DNA from: Actinocrispum wychmicini
GTDB lineage: Bacteria; Actinomycetota; Actinomycetes; Mycobacteriales; Pseudonocardiaceae
Direction: 5' to 3'
Assembly: GCF_004345645.1 (NCBI RefSeq)
Contig: NZ_SLWS01000013.1
Location: 265,988 to 329,987, forward strand
DNA length: 64,000 nucleotides
Under the pieces are notes generated by a model, which was not told the origin of the DNA, made no database searches, and was given only the letters and a program-made list of their open reading frames with translations. How positions within the stretch are numbered: the stretch's first letter is position 1; each line of letters starts with the position of its first letter. Shown one piece after another: positions 24,417 through 32,596 of this stretch. The translations under genes were made by a program, and so were the position numbers.

Positions 24417-25280
24417 ATGCGGGTCGTCACGTGGAACGTCAACTCTGTGAAACAGCGGGTGCCGCGGTTGCTGCCGTGGCTCGACCAGCGGCGACCCGAC
24501 GTCGTCTGCCTGCAGGAGACCAAGCTCGCCGACGACGCGTTCACCGCGCTGCTCGGTGAGGAGCTCGCCAACCGGGGCTACCAGGTCGCGCTTTCCGGCG
24601 AGGTGCAGTGGAACGGCGTGGCGATCCTGTCCCGGGTCGGTCTGGCGGACGTCGTGGTCGGCGTCGAAGGCGCCCCCGGGTTCCCGCATCCCGAGGCTCG
24701 GGCGGTCGCCGCGACCTGCGGCGGGATCAGGATCCACTCGCTGTACGTGCCGAACGGCCGGGAACCGGACTCCGACCACTACAAGTACAAACTCGCGTGG
24801 CTGGCCGCGCTCCGGGACGTCGTCAGCGCCGGCCCGCGGGAGGCGATCGTCAGCGGGGACATGAACATCGCGCCGGCCGACGCCGACGTGTTCGACCCGG
24901 ACGCGTACGTCGGCCAGACCCACGTCACCGCGCCCGAGCGGGCCGCGTTGGCCGAACTGCAGGCGCTTGGCCTGCACGACGTGGTCCGCGAGCGGTGGCC
25001 GGACGAACGGGTCTTCACGTACTGGGACTACCGCGCCGGCATGTTCCACCAGGACCTCGGCATGCGGATCGACCTCGTGCTGGCCGGCGCGCCCGTCGCC
25101 GCCCGGGTCAAGGCGGCGTGGGTGGACCGGCACGCGCGTAAAGGCACGGGACCGAGCGACCACGCGCCGGTGATCGTGGACCTCGACGAGGCCCCGGACG
25201 GCGACATCGGCCCGGTCGTCCCGCCGCCGTCCGCGCGGGCGCCGAAACGCGGCAGCAAGAAGCTTCCACAAGCCAAATAA
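24417..25280 (+). CDS. xthA: Exodeoxyribonuclease III / AP endonuclease
   Basis: The 287-aa protein is a Mg-dependent base-excision repair nuclease. Motifs of the exonuclease-endonuclease-phosphatase fold are present in order: TWNVNSVKQR (about 5), LQETKL (about 32), NGVAILSR, SLYVPNG (about 101), SGDMNIAP (about 143) and the catalytic GPSDHAPVIVDL (about 243). The last 35 residues are a basic, proline-rich tail. ATG at 24417 lies 7 nt after TACGGT (24404-24409) without SD, suggesting a leaderless mRNA. Confidence 0.92.
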   Translation: MRVVTWNVNSVKQRVPRLLPWLDQRRPDVVCLQETKLADDAFTALLGEELANRGYQVALSGEVQWNGVAILSRVGLADVVVGVEGAPGFPHPEARAVAATCGGIRIHSLYVPNGREPDSDHYKYKLAWLAALRDVVSAGPREAIVSGDMNIAPADADVFDPDAYVGQTHVTAPERAALAELQALGLHDVVRERWPDERVFTYWDYRAGMFHQDLGMRIDLVLAGAPVAARVKAAWVDRHARKGTGPSDHAPVIVDLDEAPDGDIGPVVPPPSARAPKRGSKKLPQAK

Positions 25281-25290
25281 GCAGGTCAGC

Positions 25291-25318
25291 GGCCTACTGA
25301 CACTGTTTTGTCAGTGCC
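25291..25318. promoter_or_regulatory. Inverted repeat before the carboxylesterase gene
   Basis: ACTGACA (25296-25302) and TGTCAGT (25309-25315) are perfect repeats around 6 nt, with GGC/GCC extending the arms after a 2-nt bulge. It ends 20 bp before the esterase ATG. It may be an operator of the esterase or a short xthA terminator; the absence of a T-run favours an operator. Confidence 0.4.
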
Positions 25319-25337
25319 GTGGTGCATCCTGACCAGC

Positions 25338-26912
25338 ATGAGCAAAGCACTCTGGACGCGCGGACTCGTCGCCATTGCCGCGGCCGCGGCCGCGACCCTG
25401 GCCGGGGCCGCCGGCAGCGCTGTGGCGTCGTCGAACGACAGCGCGGTCGTGTGGACCGACTCGGGTCCGCTGCGGGGCACGGTTTCGCCGGAGTACCGGA
25501 CTTTCCAAGGCATTCCGTACGCGGCCCCACCTGTCGGCACGCTGCGCTGGCGGCTGCCCGAACCACCACATCCCTGGTCGACCCCGAGAGACGCCACCAC
25601 ACCAGGCAACCGGTGCGCCCAAGGCCAGAGTTTCAGCCCGCCCAGTTACGACGAGGACTGCCTGTACCTGAACGTCACCGCGCCACGCGGCGCCGGGCGC
25701 AAGCCGGTCATGGTGTGGCTGCACGGCGGCGGGAACTCGTTCGGCTCAGGCGGCGAGTACGACGCGCATAGGCTCGCCGTCACCGGTGACGCCGTCGTGG
25801 TGACGATCAACTACCGGCTCGGTCTGTGGGCGTCCTTCGGGTATCCGGGGTTGGCCGGCTCCGGCGACTTCGGCCTGGCCGACCAGCAGGCGGCACTGAA
25901 ATGGGTGCGGCGCAACGCCTTCGCGTTCGGCGGCGACCCGAGCAGAGTCACCATCTTCGGCCAGTCGGGCGGCGCGAACGACGTGTGCGCGCAGCTGACA
26001 TCGCCGACAGCACGCGGGCTCTTCCAGCGAGCCATCATGCAGAGCGGCACGTGTGCGACGGACTGGCCACTGAACGGGTTGACCGTCGACGTACCCGCCG
26101 GCGGGCCATGGCTGTCCAAGGCGGACACCCAGCGTAACGGTGTGATATTGGCGACCAAGTTCGGCTGCACGGACGCGTCGTCCGCTGTGGACTGTATGCG
26201 TGCCGTGTCGGTGCCGAATCTGTTGGCCGATCAGGCAAAGGTGATCGACACCCCGGTGGCGTTCGGGGACGGGATCCTGCCGGAGAGCCCGGACAAGGCC
26301 CTCGCGGCCGGCCGGTACAACCGGGTGCCGGTGATCTCGGGAACGAACCGCAACGAGGAACGACTGCAGGCGGTCTTCTTCCCACCGCCGTTCGACGAAA
26401 CCCAGTACCAGCGTTTGTTGGCAGGCGCGTTCGGTGGCCAAGCACCCCTGGTGGCAGCGAAATACCAGTCCGCCCAACTGGGCTCACCCGCGTTGGCCTG
26501 GGCCGCGGTCGCAACAGACCGAGTGTGGACGTGTCGCCAACTTGTGGACGACAGCATCCTGGCCCGGCGGACACCAACCTATGCCTTCGAGTTCGCCGAT
26601 CCCCAAGCGCCCCAACCACAACTGCCGTTCCCGACCCCGTTCCCCCTGGCCGCCTACCACAGCGCGGAGATGCAGTACCTGTTCGACATCCAGGGCTTCG
26701 GCCCATTGTCGCCGGCCCAGCGACAACTCGCCGTCCAGATGATCGGCTACTGGACCCACTTCGCCCGAACCGGCAACCCCAACCACCCAGGCTTACCCCC
26801 ATGGCCCAAGTTCCACGACGCCGCCACCCAATCCCTGGCTCCCACAGCCATCCACCAAGTGGACACAGGAGGAGAACACAACTGCGCATTCTGGGCCACC
26901 ATCCGGTCCTGA
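25338..26912 (+). CDS. Secreted type B carboxylesterase
   Basis: The 524-aa protein has a signal peptide (MSKALWTRGLVAIAAAAAATLAGAAG region, cleavage near ASS at about 33). The carboxylesterase/lipase type B fold follows: GIPYAAPPVG, EDCLYLNV (about 103), oxyanion-hole WLHGGGNSFGSG (about 122) and the nucleophile GQSGG (about 208, catalytic Ser). An acidic residue sits in ISGTNRNEE and a late His in AAYHSAEMQYL. It probably hydrolyses esters outside the cell. ATG at 25338 is used because the signal peptide begins there; a longer frame starts at 25308 inside the inverted repeat. Confidence 0.88.
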   Translation: MSKALWTRGLVAIAAAAAATLAGAAGSAVASSNDSAVVWTDSGPLRGTVSPEYRTFQGIPYAAPPVGTLRWRLPEPPHPWSTPRDATTPGNRCAQGQSFSPPSYDEDCLYLNVTAPRGAGRKPVMVWLHGGGNSFGSGGEYDAHRLAVTGDAVVVTINYRLGLWASFGYPGLAGSGDFGLADQQAALKWVRRNAFAFGGDPSRVTIFGQSGGANDVCAQLTSPTARGLFQRAIMQSGTCATDWPLNGLTVDVPAGGPWLSKADTQRNGVILATKFGCTDASSAVDCMRAVSVPNLLADQAKVIDTPVAFGDGILPESPDKALAAGRYNRVPVISGTNRNEERLQAVFFPPPFDETQYQRLLAGAFGGQAPLVAAKYQSAQLGSPALAWAAVATDRVWTCRQLVDDSILARRTPTYAFEFADPQAPQPQLPFPTPFPLAAYHSAEMQYLFDIQGFGPLSPAQRQLAVQMIGYWTHFARTGNPNHPGLPPWPKFHDAATQSLAPTAIHQVDTGGEHNCAFWATIRS

Positions 26913-27067
26913 CGACCACCAACCCAGCCACCCCACCGACGGCCCGGCAGGCACTCCACGCGCCCTCGCGCAAGGACACCGCGCCCACCGGTCCGTCGCG
27001 GGTGGGCCCGGGAGACCTGGTCCCAGCGGATGTTCCAGACGAGTAAGTCCTAGTTCGATCAGTGGTC

Positions 27068-27465
27068 CTAGGCGATCAGGGGTCGGGTGAGGGGCTGACT
27101 GGTGGCTCGGTTGTGCCAGATGGCTGCGGCCAACGCGCGGATGCGTTGGGCGATGTGGGCGGTGACGCCGTCGATGGTGCGGCCGCCGTGGCGTTCGAGG
27201 TCGAGTTGGCCTTCGAGGGTCCCGTTGACCGATTCGATCAGCTGCTGGACTGGTTTGAGCAAGTGTTGGGCCGGGTGTGGGGTGCGGGTGCGGCAGGACG
27301 GATGCAGCAGCCGTACCCGGTGTTCGGTGAGGAACTCGTCCAGTTTCCGGGAGGTTTATCCCTTGTCTGCGGTGATCAGCAGCCCTGGCCGGTCGTGCAG
27401 GACCGACGGGGCGTGGTCCAGCACGGCCATCACGACCTGGCGTTCGTCGATTGCGGGTTGGCCAG
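27068..27465 (-). pseudogene. DDE transposase remnant (IS982/IS5-like)
   Basis: The C-terminal part of a transposase is readable on the minus strand: QPAIDERQVVMAVLDHAP, then LLITADKG, an in-frame stop where family members have Phe, TSRKLDEFLTEH, and an intact end KPVQQLIESVNGTLEGQLDLERHGGRT to the stop at 27068. The N-terminal half is absent or scrambled. No terminal inverted repeats could be recognised. The region 26913-27067 holds nothing else. Confidence 0.8.
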
Positions 27466-27689
27466 GGCCTACTTATCTTGTCCTTGGTGGGGCGCCCGCT
27501 GAGGGTGGAAATCCGTGTCGGCTGCCCGTTGACGTCGTTGTTTCCGTGGTCGTGTGAGGCCTGGTCTGGTCGGACGCTGGGAGCCGCTGTTGGGTCCTTG
27601 AGTGTTGCTTCGAGCACCCGGATCGGATTCGTTCATTGCCTGGGCTCCTGCGGGTAGTCGCCCGCCGGGTGCCGAGGATAGGGCCGATG

Positions 27690-28115
27690 TTGCAGCAGAC
27701 GCAGGATAGTGAGGAGTTGGGAGTGACCCGGGTGGTCATGGAGTCCACCTCGGACTGTGGGAAGCCGGTGTTCTCCCTGCTGGAGGCGCACGGGTTCGAG
27801 ACCTGACTTTGTTAACGCCCGCGATGTCAAGCATCTGACCGGCCAGGCCGCGGTCGCCACCGGCGGGACCCACACCTTCCTCGGCGAACGCTACCGCCGC
27901 ATCGCACGGCGTAGCGGCGCCAGGAAGGCCATCGTCGCGGTCGGCCGTCGCATCCTCGTGATCATCTGGCACCCGCTGTCCGACCCCGAGTCCCGGTTCC
28001 GTGACCTCGGCGCGGACTACTGCGTCCAGCACACCAAACCCAACGCAAGATTCGCAACCACATCAGCCAACTGGCCGCCCTGGGCTACCACCAACCCGGC
28101 GCTTTCAGCCTGTCC
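27690..28115 (+). pseudogene. IS110-family transposase remnant with internal deletion
   Basis: The N-terminal segment VTRVVMESTSDCGKPVFSLLEAHGFET ends at a stop. The next frame continues VNARDVKHLTG, a hallmark of IS110 transposases, then jumps directly to the C-terminal segment THTFLGERYRRIARRSG and AIVAVGRRILVIIWH. The middle of the protein is deleted, and a further frameshift precedes IRNHISQLAALGY. The element is dead. Position 28116-28299 contains no gene I can support. Confidence 0.8.
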
Positions 28116-28299
28116 ACTCACCTCCGATTTTCGGATCAGGTGACCGGTAGCCGGGCTGGGGAGTGGGAGCGTGCCGACGGCGGGTGAGGTGGTTGCTCCG
28201 GTGGGTTGCAGCCGAGGCTGGGTCCACCGTGGTCGATCAGTGCAGACGTATCTGGCGGTATAGCTGACCTCTCCACGAGCGACCTTTTAGGATGGCGGT

Positions 28300-28641
28300 A
28301 TGGCCGTTGTACTTTTCGCAGGCGTTCCGGTCAACGACTTCGCTGTGGCGTTGGCGTGGTACGAGAGGTTGTTCGGTTCCCCGCCGGCGTCCTTTCCGCA
28401 CGACACGGAGGCTGTGTGGGAACTGGCGGAGCATCGGTTGGTGTTCGTTGTTCAGCGGCCGGAACATGCCGGTCACGCCATGCACACCGTCATCGTTGAT
28501 GATCTCGATGCCTTGGTGGCCGAGGCGGCTCAGCGGGGACTGGAGCCGGCGAAGGACGAGACGTACGGCAACGGCGTGCGGAAGACCACCTTTGTTGATC
28601 CCGATGGGAACGAGATCGGGTTCGGCGCTGTTCCGGGCTGA
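28300..28641 (+). CDS. VOC (glyoxalase/bleomycin-resistance) superfamily protein
   Basis: The 113-aa protein is a single VOC module: VPVNDFAVALAWYERLFGSPP (about 8-28), HTVIVDDLDALVAEAAQRG (about 62-80) and the C-terminal TTFVDPDGNEIGFG (about 96-109), where the Glu is a usual metal ligand. VOC proteins include metal-dependent isomerases, dioxygenases and drug-binding proteins, so the function is open. ATG at 28300 lies 6 nt after TAGGAT (28288-28293) without SD. It is intact although flanked by transposase and methyltransferase remnants. Confidence 0.85.
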   Translation: MAVVLFAGVPVNDFAVALAWYERLFGSPPASFPHDTEAVWELAEHRLVFVVQRPEHAGHAMHTVIVDDLDALVAEAAQRGLEPAKDETYGNGVRKTTFVDPDGNEIGFGAVPG

Positions 28642-28680
28642 CCGGGAACCGCCGCGACGGGCGGCGCGGACTGAAAGTGG

Positions 28681-29160
28681 TCAGGCGGGTTTGATGGCCT
28701 GGACGTAGTGCAGCCAGGGGAGGTCGGCGGCCGGAAGTCGGCGACCAGGACCCGGCCGCCTCGTCGAAGCACTCGGAAGAGTTCGCCGATGGCTTGGGGG
28801 CGCGTGGGTTCGGGCAGGTGGTGGATCATCAGGCTGGTGACCACCACGTCGTAGGTGTGTCGGGCGCGTCCAGGTTCTCGGCGACTTCCTCGGCGTACGT
28901 GCAGTTCGCCCTGTGCGTCAGTTGACGAGCGTGGGTCAGGACCTGGCCGGCGGGTCGATGCCGTGGGGCGGTGCCGGCTGGGGGCGACTGTGTCGGCCAT
29001 GATCCGCGTGAGGTAACCGGTGCCGCAGCCGACATCCAGCACGTTGTCACCAGGGGGCGCCGGACAGGGCCGCGAGGCGGGTGAACACCTGCCGTCGCCG
29101 GCCGCGAAGAACAGGGCGGCGATCACTTCGTAGCCGCGAACGTGCCTGACTTCACGGCCA
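28681..29160 (-). pseudogene. Class I SAM-dependent methyltransferase, frameshifted
   Basis: Read on the minus strand, pieces of one methyltransferase occur in order in changing frames: GYEVIAALFF, then PGDNVLDVGCGTGYLTRIMAD (SAM motif), VLTHARQLTHRANCTYAEEVAENLDAPD in another frame, TYDVVVTSLMIHHLPEPTRPQAIGELFRVLRRGGRVLVADF back in the first, and a natural C-terminus PWLHYVQAIKPA ending at 28681. At least three small indels separate the pieces, so no full product can be made unless there are sequencing errors. Confidence 0.8.
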
Positions 29161-29312
29161 AAAGGCGGACCCGCTTGAGCGCGGCCGACCGTGCTTGGTG
29201 GGTGCTGTCCTTGTTGGCGTCCCAGGAGTTCCGGTTCACCGCCATGCCCGACCGGGACCGCCTGGCGGGCGGGCTCGGTGCGATGACACTGCGGATGCTC
29301 GTTTCCGGCTAA
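29142..29312 (+). pseudogene. Possible C-terminal fragment of a TetR-type regulator
   Basis: One plus-strand frame reads VAANVPDFTAKRRTRLSAADRAWWVLSLLASQEF and ends GLGAMTLRMLVSG at a stop (29310-29312). It resembles the C-terminal end of a TetR/AcrR regulator, but no helix-turn-helix or start lies upstream. It overlaps the start of the broken methyltransferase on the other strand. The call is tentative. Confidence 0.35.
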
Positions 29313-29321
29313 CCTGGCGAA

Positions 29322-30158
29322 GTGCTGAAGATCCATGTCGTGGACGAGGGCGTGGCGGCCCGGCTGCGCGAACTCGATGTCGACCACCTCACCGAGATCT
29401 CGACCAGCCCATACGCGCTGCCCGCCGCCCTCGTCATCGCGCCTTCCGGTCAGGACGACGCGGACATCGTGATCCCGCACGACGAAGTGAACGAGCTGTG
29501 GAGATCACGGGTCGAGCCGTTCGCACGGAACGTGGCCGAAGGACGCCTGGTCTCGGCGGGACCGGCGAAGCTGGAGCCACCGGATCCACGCTGGGCGGTC
29601 ACCGCGCGGCAACTGTCGGAGCGGATCATGCAGGCCGTCGCGCACCTGACCGACAGCGAGCGGTTCTCCGTGGAGCACATTGGTTCCACGTCGATTCCCG
29701 GGCTGGCCGCGAAGCCGATCATCGACCTCCAACTCGGTGTGCCCGCGTTGGACCGGCTCGACGGCATCGAGAACGCCGTGGCCGCAGTGGGTTTCGTGGA
29801 TGTGGCGTCGAGCCGGCCCGGGTCGCCGGGGGTGCTGCGGGACTTCCCGCGCGGCCGGTTCGCGTCGGCGAAGGACTGTTGGGGAAAGCGTTTGTTCGCG
29901 TCGGCGGATCCGGGTCGGCCCGCGATTCTGCACGTGCGACAGATCGGTTCACCGTGGTGGGGGTACACAGTGGAGTTTCGGGACTGGCTGCGGACGCATC
30001 CGGACGCGCGCGACGACTACCAGCGGATGAAGCTGGAGCTGGCCGCCGCGCACGCCTCGGACATCGACTACGACCAGTACACCCTGGGCAAGACCGCCTG
30101 GTTCGACCGGCACCAGGCGCAGTTCGAGGCGTGGAACGCTAGTAGGCCAAGCCCATGA
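29322..30158 (+). CDS. GrpB/UPF0157 family protein (nucleotidyltransferase fold)
   Basis: The 278-aa protein has a GrpB domain (about residues 110-270) with the core SVEHIGSTSIPGLAAKPIIDLQLGV, in which the GST and D-x-x-L elements mark a nucleotidyltransferase-like fold. It ends KTAWFDRHQAQFEAW, as in stand-alone GrpB proteins and the tail of some actinobacterial CoaE proteins. The N-terminal 100 residues are unassigned. The substrate is unknown. GTG at 29322 lies 6 nt after TAACCT (29310-29315) with no SD. Its 3' end overlaps the convergent gene by 20 bp. Confidence 0.82.
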   Translation: MLKIHVVDEGVAARLRELDVDHLTEISTSPYALPAALVIAPSGQDDADIVIPHDEVNELWRSRVEPFARNVAEGRLVSAGPAKLEPPDPRWAVTARQLSERIMQAVAHLTDSERFSVEHIGSTSIPGLAAKPIIDLQLGVPALDRLDGIENAVAAVGFVDVASSRPGSPGVLRDFPRGRFASAKDCWGKRLFASADPGRPAILHVRQIGSPWWGYTVEFRDWLRTHPDARDDYQRMKLELAAAHASDIDYDQYTLGKTAWFDRHQAQFEAWNASRPSP

Positions 30159-30804
30159 CCGCCCGGACCGACCTGGGCTCCTGCAGCACGTGAAGCATCA
30201 GGTGGGCGACGTCCGCACGCGAGATCTTCATGCCGCGCCGGAGATTCTGACCGTACGCCGTCCGGTACTCACCGGACAACGGCTGGTCGGTCAGCTGGGG
30301 TGGCCGGATGATCGTCCAGTCGAGGTCGCTGTCGCGCAGCGCCTGCTCCATGGTCGCCAGGTCGGTGTAGGGCCCGCGGAGGATTCGTTTGATCGTGGGG
30401 GTGAGGACGTGCCGCATGAAGAACCCTTCGCCCGGGTCGTACTTGGGCGGATGCGGAACGCCTGGTGCGGGCATGGTCCCGACCGGCGCGGCGCTGATCA
30501 CGACGAGCCGCCGGACGTCGGTGGCCTTCATCGCGTCGATCATCGCCTGGGTGCCCCTGGTGGCGATGCCGGCGTCGGCCTTGGTCCGGGCACCCAGACC
30601 GGACAGCACCGCGTCGGCACCGGAGATCGCGGACTCCAACGCCGCCGGATCCGGTGCGGACAGGTCGACGGCGACGACGTTCACCGGGGCGGTCACCTTG
30701 GACGGGGTGCGCACCACGGCGGTGACGTCGTGGCCGGCGGCGACCGCCTGCTCCAGTACCTGGTGGCCGACACCCCCGGTGGCCGCGAAGATCGTGATTT
30801 TCAT
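30139..30804 (-). CDS. NAD(P)-binding SDR-type protein (NmrA/YhfK-like)
   Basis: The 221-aa protein has the N-terminal dinucleotide motif IFAATGGVGHQVLEQA (about 5-20), AVDLSAPDPAALESAISGADAVLSGLG (about 49-75), and VRRLVVISAAPVG with no full YxxxK catalytic pair. It may be a redox sensor or an atypical reductase. The start overlaps the upstream NmrA-like gene by 4 bp, so the two form an operon read from the ECF-type promoter at 31640-31666. Epimerase and oxidoreductase genes are common partners of ECF41-like sigma factors. Confidence 0.85.
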   Translation of the reverse strand: MKITIFAATGGVGHQVLEQAVAAGHDVTAVVRTPSKVTAPVNVVAVDLSAPDPAALESAISGADAVLSGLGARTKADAGIATRGTQAMIDAMKATDVRRLVVISAAPVGTMPAPGVPHPPKYDPGEGFFMRHVLTPTIKRILRGPYTDLATMEQALRDSDLDWTIIRPPQLTDQPLSGEYRTAYGQNLRRGMKISRADVAHLMLHVLQEPRSVRAVMGLAY

Positions 30805-31631
30805 GCCCGGAACGCCCCCTTGTGGTCCGTGACCCACTCGGCGAACGATGTCGCCGGGCGGCTGAGAATTCGCTCCACTTCGCCCGTGACCGGCGCCGGC
30901 CCGACCGCGTTCCTGGCCAGCATGGTCAGCATCGCGGGGCCGAAACCGTCCGGCAGGCCGATCTCAGCGAACCGCCGCAGCGCCTGGTCGGGCGGGATTT
31001 CCTGGTACGTCAGGTCGCGCCCGATCACGCTTCCGATGGTCGCCACCATCTCCCGGAGCGTCAGCGACCCTGGACCGGTCAGCTCGATCTTGCGGCCGAG
31101 CAGGTCGTCGCCGAGCAGGGCACGGGCGGCGACCCCCGCGACGTCCCGCGGGTCGATCGGTGACCAGCTGGCCGTGGCGTACGGGCCGTACACGGTGTCG
31201 CCGCCAGCGATCTGTTTCGCCCACAGGCCGATGGAGTTCGTACCGAAGATCGTGGGCCGCAGGCTGACCCATTCCAGGCCGCTGTCGATCGCGGCCGCCT
31301 CGACCTCCTTGTTGCGGTCTCCGGTGTACCGCGACGGTTGTGCCTCAACAGGATCGTCGACGTTGATCGCGGCCAGCGCCACGACCCGGCGCACCCCCGC
31401 CGCTCGGGCACGGTCGATCAAAGGGCCGAGAGTCGTTCCGACGGCTCGGGAATTGACGAAGATCGCTGTCACACCGCTCAGCGAGGGGGTCGAAGACGGC
31501 TCGATCTCGACACCGTCGGGGAGGTTGGGTTGTGGATCGCGGGTGCCGGCGCGGACCTTCGCACCCGCTTCGACGAGCAGGTCGACCAGTGGCCGGCCGA
31601 CGTTTCCAGTGGCTCCAGTTACCAGGATCAT
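30801..31631 (-). CDS. NmrA-like NAD(P)-binding oxidoreductase/epimerase
   Basis: The 276-aa protein starts MILVTGATGNVGRPLVDLLVEAG, the NmrA/atypical SDR fingerprint. It continues with AIFVNSRAVGTTLGPLIDRARAAGVRRVVALAA and the DVAGVAARALL and LTGPGSLTLREMVATIG segments of the NmrA C-terminal domain. ATG at 31631 lies 9 bp from the CGTC box of a minus-strand ECF-type promoter, so the mRNA is probably leaderless. It is the first gene of a two-gene operon divergent from an ECF sigma gene. Confidence 0.88.
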   Translation of the reverse strand: MILVTGATGNVGRPLVDLLVEAGAKVRAGTRDPQPNLPDGVEIEPSSTPSLSGVTAIFVNSRAVGTTLGPLIDRARAAGVRRVVALAAINVDDPVEAQPSRYTGDRNKEVEAAAIDSGLEWVSLRPTIFGTNSIGLWAKQIAGGDTVYGPYATASWSPIDPRDVAGVAARALLGDDLLGRKIELTGPGSLTLREMVATIGSVIGRDLTYQEIPPDQALRRFAEIGLPDGFGPAMLTMLARNAVGPAPVTGEVERILSRPATSFAEWVTDHKGAFRA

Positions 31632-31639
31632 GTAGACAC

Positions 31640-31666
31640 GACGAGGTACCGGCCGGGAAAGTGACA
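31640..31666 (-). promoter_or_regulatory. ECF-type promoter TGTCACT-N16-CGTC for the NmrA operon
   Basis: On the minus strand TGTCACT (31666-31660), 16 nt, then CGTC (31643-31640) precedes the ATG at 31631. It mirrors the plus-strand promoter at 31676-31702. The two form a long imperfect inverted repeat around a short centre. Confidence 0.75.
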
Positions 31667-31675
31667 GGCTGGAAC

Positions 31676-31702
31676 TGTCACTTTTCCGGGTGCTGTGTCG
31701 TC
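31676..31702 (+). promoter_or_regulatory. ECF-type promoter TGTCACT-N16-CGTC for the sigma gene
   Basis: TGTCACT (31676-31682), 16 nt, then CGTC (31699-31702) lies 9 bp before the GTG start at 31712. The spacing and boxes equal those on the opposite strand and at 10606, consistent with autoregulation by the sigma factor. Confidence 0.75.
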
Positions 31703-31711
31703 GTGTTGGGT

Positions 31712-32596
31712 GTGAACGAACTGAGCGATGAGCGCTTCGCCGAGGTGTGGCGCACCAGCCGTGCCTACCTGGTGGACATCGCGTTCCGGATGCTGGGCGA
31801 CGTCGGCGCAGCCGAGGACGTCGTCCAGGAGGCGTTCGCCCGGCTGGCCCGGACCGAGCCCGGCGAGATCGACGACGAACGCGGGTGGCTGACCGTGGTC
31901 ACTGGGCGGTTGTGCCTCGACCAGATCCGTTCGGCCCGCGCGCGCCGCGAGCAGACGCACGACTCTGCGGTCCTGGAGGCCATGTCGGCCGCGGCGCCGG
32001 ACCCGGCGGATCGGATCACCCTGGACGACAGCGTCCGGACAGCCCTGTTCGTCGTGCTCGAACGGCTCAGCCCGGCCGAGCGTGTGACGTTCGTCCTGCA
32101 CGACGTCTTCCAACTGCCGTTCGAGGCGATCGCGCAGACCCTGGGCCGGCCGGTGACGACCTGTCGCCAGCTCGCCCGCCGGGCGCGGCAGAAGATCGCC
32201 GACGCGCCCGGCCGGATGCACGAGGTGGCGCCGGCCGAACACCGGCTGGTCACCGAGAAGTTCATCACCGCGTGCGCGAACGGTGACTTCGACGGCCTGC
32301 TGGCCGTGCTGCACCCGGACGCGTGGGGACAGGCCGACTTCGTGGCCGGCTCCGCCCTCGCACCGGTGGTCAACCGCGGCCGCGAGCGGGTGATCCGTGG
32401 CCTCATGCACTTCTACAGCGGCCTGACGCTCGTGTCCGACCCGCCGACCGTGCTGTGCTACGCGGACCGCACGCTGTTCGCGACCCTAACCCTGACCATC
32501 GCCGACGGGGTGATCACCAAGCTGCACGCCGTGGTCGACCCCACCGCCTGGTGGTCCGTCCAAGAAGGACAGACCACCGGCGGGGAAACACCCTAG
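31712..32596 (+). CDS. ECF RNA polymerase sigma factor with SnoaL-like C-terminal domain
   Basis: The 294-aa protein has sigma region 2 (VDIAFRMLGDVGAAEDVVQEAFARL, about 18-42), region 4 (LERLSPAERVTFVLHDVFQLPFEAIAQTLG, about 114-143) and a SnoaL-like tail (about 175-290). It belongs to the SigJ/ECF41-ECF56 group, in which the tail modulates activity. It lacks a clear DGGGK and has VVDPTAWW in place of NPDKL, so it is a relative, not a typical ECF41. GTG at 31712 is used because the sigma fold begins here and the ECF promoter ends 9 bp before it. The two-gene NmrA-like operon lies on the other side of the promoter pair. Confidence 0.88.
   Translation: MNELSDERFAEVWRTSRAYLVDIAFRMLGDVGAAEDVVQEAFARLARTEPGEIDDERGWLTVVTGRLCLDQIRSARARREQTHDSAVLEAMSAAAPDPADRITLDDSVRTALFVVLERLSPAERVTFVLHDVFQLPFEAIAQTLGRPVTTCRQLARRARQKIADAPGRMHEVAPAEHRLVTEKFITACANGDFDGLLAVLHPDAWGQADFVAGSALAPVVNRGRERVIRGLMHFYSGLTLVSDPPTVLCYADRTLFATLTLTIADGVITKLHAVVDPTAWWSVQEGQTTGGETP

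Noticed and set aside
29195..30142. A 315-aa plus-strand frame overlapping the GrpB-like gene
   Set aside because: It is a shifted-frame shadow; the GrpB frame has the conserved GST motif and correct length.
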